From assembly GCA_946811185.2 (NCBI GenBank), contig OX328096.1, positions 24,245,881 to 24,309,880 on the forward strand: a stretch of DNA of 64,000 nucleotides. The letters are read 5' to 3'. Shown here piece by piece: positions 10,536 to 21,064 of this stretch. The position numbers and the translations under genes were made by a program. A model generated the notes under the pieces. The model searched no databases, was not told the origin of the DNA, and worked only from the letters and a program-made list of their open reading frames with translations. The stretch comes from Hippopus hippopus (Eukaryota; Mollusca; Bivalvia; Cardiida; Cardiidae). Position 1 is the stretch's first letter. Every line of letters begins with the position of its first letter.

Positions 10536-10990
10536 TTTTACCCTTTACAAAACAATCCTGAGTTTTAACGACCTAGGAAGAAAGCTTTTGAAAACATTGT
10601 GTTAACCAGCATTTCTCCTTTTCCCATGTTTTCTAACATTTCATTTAAAAAAATCCAGTTATTTGAGCAACAATTAATTAGTTGTTGGCAAAATTTAATG
10701 CTTTCAATTTAGAAGAGTGAAAGATTCTGTGATTTGGTAAAGAGTAAATGGAGTTTTTTTTAGTTGATTATTAGCAGTATATTGACATATTTTAACCCTT
10801 TAGCACACTCACTAGAGTCTGAATGACAGGGAAGACTTTTGAAACAGTGTTAAAACATTAGAAAAAGCAAACACATTTTTCCATCTTTCAGGAACTCCTT
10901 TGAAAAAACATTTGGACAGAATGAAAATTTGCTAAGAATGAGCAATTTTTCCTATACTGCAATGTGTGTACATATATTTATGTAACAAGT
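10536..10990 (-). repeat. Two degraded family A MITEs
   Basis: 10536-10748 starts TTTACCCTTTACAAAACAAT and ends ATTTGGTAAAGAGTAAA, with most of the left palindrome arm deleted. The one from 10792 starts TTAACCCTTTAGCACACTCA and fades after about 10990. Confidence 0.65.
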
Positions 10991-11065
10991 TTTCATTAAT
11001 GTAGACTATCTGTAATTTTTACAGATATTTTGTGTCATTTGCTGCAAACTTATTTCAAGGAGGTC

Positions 11066-11412
11066 ATTAACCCTTAAAACACCTAATAAACCTAACATGC
11101 TTTTTCAGTATAGAATAAAAACTGTACCAAGGATGCTTTATTCCAGCGTGTTTCAGCAAAACCGCCAGTGTTAATCAAAGATCCAACAGCACATTTTGTG
11201 CTGTCTGATGTTGATTTATACTGGCTGCAAAGGCAAAGAAAGTACAGTATTATCTCTTTACAAACCAACAAAATTTTGGACTTGTTCAAATTGAAAGCAT
11301 TTTTAGATGACAAATTAAATGTAGCCCAGATGATGTTTCTGTCTTTTGAAGGAGAAGAAAACATTATAGTCGGGATTGTGTGGTAAAGGGTTAAAAGACA
11401 CTGCCAGGGTTA
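11066..11412. repeat. Family B MITE with a family A copy inside
   Basis: Family B host: starts ATTAACCCTTAAAACACCTA, core ATCAAAGATCCAACAGCACA...GTGCTGTCTGATGTTGAT, and resumes after 11394 with AAGACACTGCCAGGGTTAA. An internally deleted '+' family A copy (11250-11394, TATCTCTTTACAAACCAACA to GTGTGGTAAAGGGTTAA) interrupts it, so family A inserted after family B. Confidence 0.7.
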
Positions 11413-11732
11413 AAGCTTTAAAAAGTATTTAGAGCATGACAAAATATCAATATCCACTGTAGAAATGAGGTTTTCAGGGGTTATTACACCATCAGCATGA
11501 CACCAGATTTTTACTTGAAGTTGATTATAGGCCATTTATAAATAAATAAAAAGGATGAGGTATGGGGTGGATACCTTACCTGTCAACTAATAAAGTTATT
11601 TGAGTTGCTTCTTTGGCTTGTGAAGATTATGATCAGATAATACTAAATGTGTACACTGACTTTGAATTTATACTGCATGGATATTACAGCCTTGAAACTT
11701 GCTATACTTGTTTTATTAATTTGACAATTTAA

Positions 11733-12100
11733 GGATTAACTCATCACATTTCTTGTAACCAGCATTTTCTGCTTTTCCTACAATGTTTTCTAAACAAATT
11801 CCATCATTCGAGCCATATTTAAATTGTCATCTGCAAATGGTTACAGGTTGGACAAGTCTATATTTTTGTTGAGTTGACTCTACCAAACGACAAAATTCTA
11901 GACTTGTCCAAATTGAAAGCACTTGCAGACAACAAAATAAATGGGACTCAAAAATTGAAATTTGTTTTGGGAAGGGTAGAAAAGGTTGTGGGAAAAGGAG
12001 AAAATGCTGGTTACCAGCATTTTCTCCTTTTCCCACAATGTTTTTAAAAGGCTTCTTTCTCAGGGTCGTGAAAACCTGGGATTATTTGGGAAAGGGTTAA
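11733..12100. repeat. Two abutting family A MITEs
   Basis: 11733-11877 is the right half of a '-' copy. It meets a near-complete '+' copy (11874-12100: TTGACTCTACCAAACGAC, centre GGTTACC, end ATTTGGGAAAGGGTTAA). Both share the junction tetramer at 11874-11877. Confidence 0.85.
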
Positions 12101-12253
12101 CCATATTGTTTTGAATTATAAATTTTACAAATTAAGATATTCATTCATGTTGATTTTCAATATTTTACAAGAATTATTTGTTACCGACCAAGCTGCATCA
12201 GACAAGGCAACTAGAGCAATTACAGATATTCCCACAACGCCTTGAAAAGACTT

Positions 12254-12650
12254 CTTTCACCCTTTACCACACAATCCTGAGTTTTAAGGACTCCAGGAAA
12301 GAAGGTTTTCGAAAAAGGGTGAAGCTCCTCTTCCCATAATGTTTTCCCACCTTTCTAAGACAAATTCCAACATTATGGTCTCAGTCTGTCGTCTGCAAAT
12401 ACTTCCAATTTGGACAAGTTGAAATATTTGTCGTTTGGCAATGAGTCAAACCTTTGCCAAACTCTGAAATGTTTTCAAGAATCTAAGATTAAAGCTTTTT
12501 AAAGCTGGTTAACAGCATTTTCTTCTTCTCACGAAATAATTTCTGTCTTTCCCATGACAAATCTGAGCCTTTTAGCCTTATTTGATTTGTTGTATGCAGG
12601 TGCTTTGGTTATCGGCAAGTATAAAATTTTGTCATCTGGTAAAGAGTTAA
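12254..12650 (-). repeat. Two abutting degraded family A MITEs
   Basis: 12254-12449 begins TCACCCTTTACCACACAATC and ends TTTGGCAATGAGTCAA. It shares its end with 12447-12650, which begins TCAAACCTTTGCCAAACTCT and ends TCTGGTAAAGAGTTAA. Palindromes are eroded in both. Confidence 0.75.
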
Positions 12651-12927
12651 ATAATTTATTGTGCATTTTTAACATTTCCCCATGTGCCAAGATTGTCTCT
12701 GCATCAAAAATTTGTTTGTTATAAACCTTTTAAAATGCAGCAAGTCTCTTATTTTGAAATTCGTAGAAAATAAAGGAGGGATAAAACATATTTTTGGATA
12801 TAGAAATCTACGTATTTAAAACTGAGAGGAGTGGAGGAAAAAAAATTTTGGAAAAGATATGAATACTAATTGCGTATGTTATGGTTTTAATGCGTCATTA
12901 CAACCAACTTTTTTATATGAAAATGCT

Positions 12928-13396
12928 TCACCCTTTACCAAATAATCCTTTGATAAGGTGACCTAGAGGAAGAAGATTTTTGTCTGAAGACTTCGTAGGA
13001 AAAGGAAAGAGATGCTGATAAAGAACATTTTCCCATCATCAAACTACAATCATGTCTAAATATGGCTTGAAAAAGTGTAGGAAAACAAACAACCAGCATT
13101 TTAAAGTTGAGCCACATTTATTTTGTTGTGTAAATACTTCCATGATGAAATCAGTCTAAAATTTTGTCATCCGGTTTTGAGATAACCTTTTACTACACAA
13201 TTCAGAGTTTTAATGACCCTGAGAAAGAAAGCTTTTGAAAATACAGTGGAAAAAGAAGAAAATGCTTGTAACAATTCCCATAGTGTTTTTTACCCTGCCT
13301 GAGACAAATCCCACAATTCCAGCCACATTTATATTATTGCCTGTAAATGCTTTCAATTTGGACAAGCCTAAAAGTTTGTGGTTAGCGAAAGAGTTA
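12928..13396 (-). repeat. Two abutting degraded family A MITEs
   Basis: 12928-13185 (TCACCCTTTACCAAATAATC ... CATCCGGTTTTGAGATAA) and 13181-13396 (ATAACCTTTTACTACACAAT ... TAGCGAAAGAGTTAG). The second lacks most of the central palindrome. Confidence 0.7.
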
Positions 13397-13639
13397 GCTT
13401 ATAATACATACGGGAATATAAAAAATGCAGGTGACAAAGTTTAAGTATAATAAAAACTTAAGTTGATAATTCCAATAAATTGATAGATGTGTAAACATTG
13501 TTACTGAAGAAAAAAAGGTCAATAGGCAATTCCTCATTTTGCCAAAATGTTTGCAAAAGTGATCTGTTGCAAGACAAAGAAAAGACCTGAGTCATCATGC
13601 TCTGGCAAAAGGGGGCGTAATATATTTCCGTGATGCATT

Positions 13640-13908
13640 ATATGGTATGCAACACGCGAAAAGGGGCATTCGGACATTTGCGTAAAGTGTCGTTTCAGAT
13701 CAGCCTGCGCAGTCCGCGCAAGCTAATCCGAAACAACACTTTTCGTTTTTATGTAATTTTCTGTTTTGCGCAAGTCTACTGTAGCACAAAATCTAATGTA
13801 GTCGTAAAGTGCCGTCTCGGATTAGCCTGCGCGGACTGCGCAGGCTGATCCGAGACGACACTTTACGCAAATGTCCAAATGCCCCTTTTTGCGTGTTGCA
13901 AGCCATAT
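13640..13908. repeat. Long inverted-repeat MITE with GC-rich arms
   Basis: Arms of about 100 bp: the left reads ATATGGTATGCAACACGC, then GGACATTTGCGTAAAGTGTC and AGCCTGCGCAGTCCGCGC. The right arm is its near-perfect reverse complement, ending GCGTGTTGCAAGCCATAT. The arms flank about 70 bp of unique sequence and stand out as CpG-rich. From memory, this GACACTTTACGCAAATGTCC unit is abundant in several bivalve genomes. No coding capacity; the target duplication is unclear. Confidence 0.85.
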
Positions 13909-14234
13909 CAAGCAAGTCCTCAAACAATTAAGAATCCATAAAATCCATTTAGTCTAAGGAAATGCAGAAAATTCACAATTTATAGCAAAAAGTTTCAGAG
14001 AACGCAGGCTGACATGGGTCTATACTTTCTGCAGGTACATTAAGCCCGTGTTTCACAGAACATGGCTCAGTTCTTGGTGATAATACAAGTTGCACTTGGT
14101 GCTCTAAGTGTGAATAAATTTAAGTTTTACACAATTTTATGTTGGAGTCAATGGGTTGGTATGAGAATAATGATAAGAATGAGTAGTACTTGTACAAGAA
14201 CAAAACACTTGTCTTTACTTGTCCGTAGATGTCA
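13909..14234. other. Non-coding stretch, nothing recognised
   Basis: No gene-like frame or recognisable repeat. Confidence 0.5.
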
Positions 14235-14641
14235 TTAACTCTTTACCTGATACAGTGTAGTAAGATTTTAGAGTTGTCTAAATTGAAAGCATCTGCAAAT
14301 GACAAGTTAACCCTTTACTAAATGACAAAATTGTAGCCTTGTCCAAATTGAAAGCGTTTGCAGACGACAATTTCAGTGTGGCTCAAATGGTGCAATTTTT
14401 CTTTGATAGGGTAGAAAATATAGTTAGAAAAGGAGAAAATGCTGGTTACCAGCATTTTCTCCTTTTCCCTCAATGTTTTTAAAAGCCTTCTTTTCCAGGG
14501 TCATGAAAACCAGGGATTGTTTGGTAAAGGGTTAAAAATGGCTCAAATGGTGTTTTTTATCTTTGAAAGAGCAGAAAACATTGTTGGAAAAAATAGCAAA
14601 TCCTCTTTGTTAAAAGGTAGGATTGTTTGGTACAGAGTTTA
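14235..14641 (+). repeat. Family A MITE interrupted by another family A copy
   Basis: Host copy: left part from TTAACTCTTTACCTGATACA to GCATCTGCAAATGACAAG (14306). It resumes at 14534 as AAATGGCTCAAATGGTG and ends GTTTGGTACAGAGTTTA. The interruption is a complete '+' copy at 14307-14533 bounded by TTAA on both sides. Confidence 0.9.
14307..14533 (+). repeat. Family A hairpin MITE, complete, nested
   Basis: TTAACCCTTTACTAAATGAC to GTTTGGTAAAGGGTTAA, centre GGTTACC. Removing the insert and one TTAA rebuilds the host's internal GACAAG-TTAA-AAATGGCTCA, which proves the TTAA duplication. Confidence 0.93.
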
Positions 14642-14806
14642 CTTGACAAACAATACTGAGGTTTTATTACCCTGGGTAAGGTTTTTAAAAACATTGTTGG
14701 AAGAAGAAAACCAGCATTTCCTCCTTTCCCATCAATGTTTTCAACTCTTTGAAAGTCAAGTGCCTCATTATACCCATCACCTACAAAGTGGTGTGGTATA
14801 CTAGTT
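14638..14806 (-). repeat. Degraded family A MITE
   Basis: TTTACTTGACAAACAATACT, then AACCAGCATTTCCTCC, then GTGGTGTGGTATACTAG. Left palindrome arm lost. Confidence 0.6.
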
Positions 14807-14845
14807 TTACCATGTCTGTCCGTCAATCTGTCTTATCTCGTTTTT

Positions 14846-15121
14846 GTATCCGTGCTTTAATTCAAAAAGCAGTTTGACCTAGGACCCTGCAACCTTTTAC
14901 GAGTGTTGTTCATGACCAAAGGAGGGTTGTATTGCTTTAGGGGTCACATGGATCAAAGGTCAAGGTCACAGGTGAACTTTGTTTGAAAATTGTTTCCGTG
15001 CTGTAACTCAATAGCTTTTTGACCTAGGACCCTGAAACTTTTTACTTATGTTGCTTATGATCCAAGGTAGTGCCCTATTGTTTTTGGGTCACATGGGTCA
15101 AAGGTCAAGGTCACTGGTAAT
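14846..15121 (+). repeat. Tandem repeat, two units of about 145 bp
   Basis: TTTGACCTAGGACCCTG occurs at 14873 and 15018. Each unit also has GGTCACATGG and GTCAAAGGTCAAGGTCAC. Units differ at many positions. Repeats with GGTCAAGGTCAC are familiar from molluscan DNA. Confidence 0.75.
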
Positions 15122-15422
15122 CTCTATTTCAAAAAGCATTTCGGTTCTCTGATTGTGCTGCTTCAGTGACAAGGTGCTGGTGTGTGGGGGTGGGAGGGCA
15201 TTTGTCCACTTTGCAACAGCACTAATTTGAAAAAATTTAGTTCTCTTCTTCAAGTACTTTCCTTTGGACAGGTCAAACATTTTGTTTTCCGGAAAAAAAT
15301 GGAAACTTTAGATTTTTCAGGCAAGAATTGTATTATAAAGGTTCCTGTTGTCAGAATATCTCACAAAACAGTTGACTGTAGTTCAAAGACAAGACTGCAT
15401 GTTCTGAACTGTCTATAATTGA

Positions 15423-15652
15423 TCTTAGTTCTCTACCAGATGACAAAAAGTTTACGCTTGTTAAAATTGAAAGTGTTTGCAAACATCAAATGAAATATGG
15501 CACAAATAATGGGATTTGTCTCTGAAAGGGTTGAATAGATTGTGGGAAAAGGAGAAAATGTTGTTAACCAGCATTTTCTCCTTTTCTCAGAATGTTTCAG
15601 AAAAATTTCTTCTCAGGAGCGTTAAAACACAGGCTTGTTTAGTGAAGGGTTT
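15423..15652 (+). repeat. Family A hairpin MITE
   Basis: Left TTAGTTCTCTACCAGATGAC, centre GTTAACC, right TTGTTTAGTGAAGGGTTTA. Confidence 0.83.
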
Positions 15653-15775
15653 ATTGTCAAAATATGCAACATTCACTGGGCATTAACTTGGCTCTTGTAA
15701 GCTGATCATGATTGAGGGTTCTAGTATTATCAACAAATGTTATTGTCAAAAGCTGTGCATTTTTAATGTAATGGA

Positions 15776-16108
15776 TTAACCCTTTACCAAACAATCACAG
15801 GTTTTAATGACCTTGGAAAAGAAGCCTTTTGAAAACATTGTGGTAACCAGCATTTTCTCCTTTTTCCACAATAATTCCTACTCTTTTAAGGACAAATTCC
15901 CCAATTTGAGCCAGAATTTGACTTGTCATCTGCAAATGCTTTCGAATTGGACAAGTCTAAATTTTGTCATTTGGTAAAGAGTTAAGGTAGTCAATCTCCA
16001 GAATGTCATCTTACAATTAAAAAAAAAACACTGAAAATCAACAGCATTTCTGCTTTTTCAACAGTCTTGTGTTCGATGAAACTCGGGACTGTTTGGTGAA
16101 GGGTTAGT
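15776..16108 (-). repeat. Family A MITE plus fragment
   Basis: 15776-15985 runs TTAACCCTTTACCAAACAAT to ATTTGGTAAAGAGTTAA, with the left palindrome arm deleted. 16020-16108 is a '+' fragment ending CTGTTTGGTGAAGGGTTAG. Confidence 0.8.
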
Positions 16109-16255
16109 TATGGCTGATCAGCAAGGATTTGGGATTAATTGATAAATACATTGCAAAACATTGCAAAAGTTGAAATTCCTCTAATTTTGCCTCAATAGTA
16201 TTGAAGTCATATACTGCATAAGAAAAAAGTCAGTTGCAGGTTGAAATGTGCTCTT

Positions 16256-16449
16256 TTGAACCCTTTACTAAACGACAAAATTTTTTACTTGTCCAGTTTG
16301 AAAGCATTTGCAGACGACAATTTACGTGTGTTTAAAATGTTGGAATTTGTGATTGAAGGGCATAGAAAACATCCTGGCAATAGGAGATGTTGTCAAAGTC
16401 CCATTTCCTAAGGGTCATAAAAACAAGAGATTGTTTGGTAAAGTTTACT
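16256..16449 (+). repeat. Family A MITE, internally deleted
   Basis: Begins TGAACCCTTTACTAAACGAC, keeps GAAAGCATTTGCAGACGACA, has lost the palindrome centre, and ends GATTGTTTGGTAAAGTTTA. Confidence 0.75.
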
Positions 16450-16865
16450 TAATGAGATGGGAACATATTTTCAAAGATAGTTTGCTGCAAGAAAAATCTG
16501 CATGAAGTAAAATGTTAACCACTGAGCAGTGAGAGATGCCATTCCATGTTGACCTTCAAAGAGACTTTTTTCTGTCAGACAGTAGTGTTGTTGAGCAAGT
16601 ATTGGACGACCTGAATTTATCTTATCTCAGTTATGTCGTCTGAATATTATTGAATCTTATTTGAATTAGTTGTGAATCACCTTAGTTACTTTTTTTATTC
16701 CATGACCAGTATAATTGTTTCTGTAAAATTTTGTGTGTCAAAAAAAAGATTAAGTAAAGAAATTCAGAGGGACATGATATGTTTCCTGTGTAATCAAGTT
16801 TTCCTGGAATGTTTTAACTATTTAGTGGATGACAAATTTTGTGAACTTGTCTTAATGGAAAGACT
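16450..16865. other. Non-coding stretch, nothing recognised
   Basis: No supported feature. The 104-codon frame starting at 16672 ends in MITE sequence and is not gene-like. Confidence 0.5.
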
Positions 16866-17084
16866 TCAGCCTTTTACCACACAATCCAGAGTTTTAAAAA
16901 CCCTGATAAAGAAGGCTTTTGAAAACTGGGTACAGGAGAAAATGCTGGTAATCAGCATTTTCTCCTTTTCCCACAATGCTCTCTAATCTTTCATAGACAA
17001 AATACAGCATTGAGCCCCATTTATCGTCAGCAAATGCTTTCAATTTGGACCGGTCCAAAATGTTGTCATTTGGTAGATAGTTAA
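16866..17084 (-). repeat. Family A hairpin MITE
   Basis: Left CAGCCTTTTACCACACAATC, core AATGCTGGTAATCAGCATTT, right TTTGGTAGATAGTTAA. Confidence 0.83.
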
Positions 17085-17105
17085 AGACAACATATTATTT
17101 GTGGT

Positions 17106-17323
17106 TTAACTCTTAACAACATAATTTTAGACCAGTCCAAATTCAAAGCATTTGCAGATGACATAATAAATGTGACTGGAAAATTTGTTTTGGAAAGAGT
17201 AGAAAACATTGTGGGAAAGGGAGAAAGTGCTGGTTACCAGCATTTTCTCCTTTTCCCACTATGTTTTCAAAGGGCTTCTTTCTCAGGGTCGTTAAAAATT
17301 GGGATTGTGTGGTAAAGGGTTAA
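17106..17323 (+). repeat. Family A hairpin MITE, complete
   Basis: TTAACTCTTAACAACATAAT, centre GGTTACC, GATTGTGTGGTAAAGGGTTAA. A palindrome fragment follows at 17338-17400. Confidence 0.88.
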
Positions 17324-17419
17324 ACAATATCGTTTGTCTTTGAAAGGAAAAGGATGCATGTTTTGAAAAGAAGAAAATGCTGTTAGCCAGCGTTTTCTAC
17401 GGTGGCACTGAGGTGACAT

Positions 17420-17690
17420 ATGCATTTTTTTGTAATTATCTCGTTCCCACGAGATAAGAATTCATTTTCTTGAGTTTTTTTTTTTAACTTTTACAAGAAA
17501 CAGAATTCGTTTTCTCGAGTTTTTTTTTTTTTTATATAAAAAAAATATGCAAAAAACAAAATTCGTTTTCTTGAGTTTTTTTTTTTCATAAACAATTTTG
17601 CAAAAAAAAAAAACCAACTTTCATTTTCTCGATTTTTTTTTTTTTTAATATAAAAAATTACGCAAAAAACGAAATATTATCTTGGTCAAC
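17420..17690 (+). repeat. AT-rich minisatellite with TTTTCTCGAG core
   Basis: Four irregular units of 45-58 bp, each with ATTCGTTTTCTCGAG or a close variant followed by a run of 10-15 T and an ATAAAAAA / GCAAAAAACGAAA tail. The start includes a TCTCG/CGAGA inverted pair near 17440. Confidence 0.75.
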
Positions 17691-17827
17691 ATCAGATAGA
17701 CAGAACATTCAGCCTGATATTGGAAATACAGTGTCTGAGGTGAACAGGTTTTTCTAACAAAAAAAAAATTTTGAAATCGCTGTTTCGGGGTTTTACTTTG
17801 GCTGGAAATTTTCATTTAAACTACATA

Positions 17828-18604
17828 ATTACCTCACAGTCCTGAGTTTTAATGACCCTGAAAAAATAAGGCTTTTATAACATTGTAACTGATAACTATG
17901 ATTTTCTCGTTTTTCCATAATGTTTTCTACTGTTTGAAAGGTAGATTCCATCCTTTGAGCTACAAGTAATTTATGATTATGCAAATGCTTTCAATTTGGA
18001 CAAGTGCAAAATTCTGTCATTTGGTGAAGGTTTACTGTATGTTGCAGTTTAAGGATGAATTTTATAGGGAATGTCCTATATAATGCTCGTCAAGTTGTCA
18101 GGTTTTGTACTTGGCCCTGTGCATTAAAATCATAGGTTTGACAGTTTAACCCTTTACAAAAGAAACCTGAGTTTTGATGAGCATGAGTAAAAGGGCTGTT
18201 TCAATCATTGTGGAAAAAGGAGATAATACTGGTTTCTAGCATTTTCTTCTTTTCCCCACAATGTTTTAAGTCCTTTCAAAGACAAATTCAACCATTTAAG
18301 TTATATTCATTTTGCTGTCTACAGCTGCTTTCAAAATTGGCAAGTCGAAAATTTTGTCGTCTGGTGAAGAGTTAAGTGTACAATTTTAGTTTTTCTCTCT
18401 CTTTACCACAAGATCCTAGGTTTTAACGACCCTGACGAAGAATGCCTTTGAAAACATTGTGGGAAAACAAGAAAATGCTTGCAACCAGCATGGTCTTCTT
18501 GTCTTCTACCCTTTCAAGGACAAAACCATTATTTGAGCGAGAATTGAATTATCATCTGCAATTGCTTTGAATTTGTACAGGGTTTGTGGTATGGTGAAGA
18601 TATA
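17828..18604 (-). repeat. Three family A MITEs
   Basis: 17828-18034 is degraded (ATTACCTCACAGTCCTGAG ... TTTGGTGAAGGTTTA). 18146-18375 is complete with TTAA ends (TTAACCCTTTACAAAAGAAA ... TCTGGTGAAGAGTTAA). 18400-18604 is degraded (CTCTTTACCACAAGATCCTA ... TATGGTGAAGATATAA). Confidence 0.8.
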
Positions 18605-18835
18605 ATGCATGACCCCATTTCACATTTGCACCAGAGGACTTTAAAAGAATCCTGGTGAAATATGGATTGCAAATTTTAATGTTCATTAGAAAAATTTAAA
18701 TTGTACTCTAAGAAAACATTGTAGCCTGATGGGAAATCACTTAAGTCTTGATTTCTCTCTCATCCACAGTATTTTTAAAAGTGGTTTGCTGCATTTTGGG
18801 AAAATATGTTTGCATGTGTATTTTGTGTTAGTCTT

Positions 18836-19016
18836 GTATCCCACAATCCTGTGTTTTAATGAAAAGAGTTTTGAAATAGTGGAAAACGGAGAAAATACAT
18901 TGAAATATGATTTTCACAATGTTTTGTATCATATATATCATTTAAGTCAGATTCAATTTGTCTGCTAATGTTTTCAGTATGGACAAATGTAAAATTTTGT
19001 CTTTGGTAAAGTGTTA
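18836..19016 (-). repeat. Family A MITE, degraded
   Basis: ATCCCACAATCCTGTGTTTT to GTCTTTGGTAAAGTGTTAA. The palindrome is largely gone. Confidence 0.6.
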
Positions 19017-19675
19017 AAGGAGCATAAACATTCTGATTACTGTATATAGGAAAGTGTGAGTGGTCGTTGAAAGTTTCTATTCTTAGTACAGAGGTAATTT
19101 ATGTGGGTACCTTAGCTAAGTACCAGTAGCCATTCATTGGAAGGCGCTGGCATCATGTGATGCCTTGTAAGATTACCAATAGAAAGAAGTGATGAGAGGA
19201 ACATTTACTCAAACTGGCACAGTTATCGGTATTCGTTACCCAAACAAGACCTTGTGTAACTATATGGAGTATGTATCTATAAGGAGATCTTCAAGGCAGC
19301 GGGAATGTTCTAATAAGTAGTTATTGAAGGGGTGAGCTCAGTTGGACAGAGAAAAATTTGTACATACTGGAAACTGTGATCGAGTATGAAGTTTCTGTGG
19401 CATGATGTTGAAATGACTTATTGGAAAATTGATCTTTGGGAAAAAAGGAAATGTGAATAACTAAGGCCATACATAATTATCAGGAAAACACAAAGAAATC
19501 AAGAATGTATTGATTTTAGGTTTTTAGAGTGGAATAGGTTTGATGTTTTTTTGTGGCATTATGGAAGCTTAATGTTTTCTCTTGTGTTTGTTCTTTCTAA
19601 GGCTATTTTGATAGTTATCTAGTGTAAATGCCAAACTTAAAGAAGTTTTTTTCATGAGGTTTATGTAGCTAAGTT
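19017..19675. other. Non-coding stretch, nothing recognised
   Basis: No gene-like frame, RNA gene or repeat that I can name. Confidence 0.5.
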
Positions 19676-20127
19676 TATCTCTTTACCAACAACATAATTC
19701 CAAACTGACCATAATTCACAGCAATAGTAGACAACAAATTAAATGTGGCTCAAGTGATGGGATTTTTTTTGGAAAGTGTGAAAAACTTATTTGGAAAAGG
19801 AGAAAAAGCTGGATACCAGAACAGTTTCCTTTGACTACAGTATCTTCAAAGGCCTTTTTTCCTATAGAGTCATTGAAACTTGGATTGTATGATAAAGGGA
19901 TAATTTAACCCTTTACCAAACAGCAAATTTTAAATTTCTTCCAAATTGAAAGTATCTGCAGATTTCAAGTCTGAAAGTGGTACAAACGTACAGAAGTTCC
20001 TGGACAGGGTAGTAAATATTGTGAGAAAATACTTTTTACCAGTATTTTCTTGTTTTCCCACGATGTTTTTTGAAAGCTTTCTTTCTCAGGGTCTTTAAAA
20101 CACTTGGGTTGTTTGGTAAAGGGTCAA
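19676..20127 (+). repeat. Two adjacent family A MITEs, same orientation
   Basis: 19676-19903 (ATCTCTTTACCAACAACATA ... TATGATAAAGGGATAA) and 19905-20127 (TTAACCCTTTACCAAACAGC ... GTTTGGTAAAGGGTCAA) lie head to tail. Confidence 0.8.
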
Positions 20128-20184
20128 AAAAAAAATGTTGAGTGCATGCACAGAGAGGTATCTTGCATGGATTATTGGTCAGCA

Positions 20185-20632
20185 TTAACTCTTTGCCAAA
20201 AAAAATTCAGACTTTTCCATACTGAAAGCATTTGCAGATGATAAATTAATGCAATTCAAAAATTTGAAATTACTCTTTGGAAGGATACCAGCATTTTTCC
20301 TTTTTCCACAATGTTTTCATAAGTCCTCTTGTTTAGGATCGTTAAAGTTCAAGGCGGCCAGCAGACCTTTATCAAAAACAATGTGACAACTTCTGAAAAA
20401 AGATATAATGATTTAACTCTTTGCCATACTTCATTATTTTTATGACCCCTTGGCAGATTGAATTTGAACACAAGTGGGGATAGGAGAAAGAAAATGTTGG
20501 AAACCAACATTTTCTCCTTTACTCACTGGTTTCTATACTTTTAAAGACACATCCTGCAGATTTCGACATTTATTTATGGTCTGCAATACTTCAAATATGG
20601 GCAAGGCTTTAGGTTTGTCATTCAGTTAAGAC
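20185..20632. repeat. Two degraded family A MITEs
   Basis: 20185-20352 is '+' (TTAACTCTTTGCCAAAAAAA, part of the palindrome deleted). 20413-20632 is '-' (TTAACTCTTTGCCATACTTC, core AATGTTGGAAACCAACATTT). Confidence 0.65.
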
Positions 20633-20835
20633 ATAAAGTTGACTTTTGGCATTATGGATACATGTACTTGAGAATCTGACACATATTATGTGAAGTTTAT
20701 TCTGTCTTTGTATCAGAGTTATCATCCCCTTTTTTTCTATCATTATTTTCATAATCATCATCTTCAGTGCTGTTTTCTACCCTGGCGACGTACTTCTTTT
20801 TATATTTGAGTCATTTAACGCTATACCAAACAAAT

Positions 20836-21064
20836 TTAACCCTTTCCCAAACAATCCCTGGTTTTCACGGGTCAGGAATAGAAGCCTTTTGAAAACATTG
20901 TGGGAAAAGGAGAAAATGCTGGTAACCAGCATTTTCTCCTTTTCCCACAATGTTTTCTACCCTATCATATAGAAAAATCATCTTTTTAGCAACTATTAAT
21001 TTGTCATCTGCAAAATGCTTTCAATTTGGTCTAGTCCAAAATTTGCCGTTTGGGAAAGGGTTAA
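20836..21064 (-). repeat. Family A hairpin MITE, reference copy
   Basis: TTAACCCTTTCCCAAACAAT to GTTTGGGAAAGGGTTAA. The palindrome at 20891-20957 is perfect: 33 bp, one central A at 20924, 33 bp, running GAAAACATTGTGGG... to ...CCCACAATGTTTTC. Confidence 0.95.
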
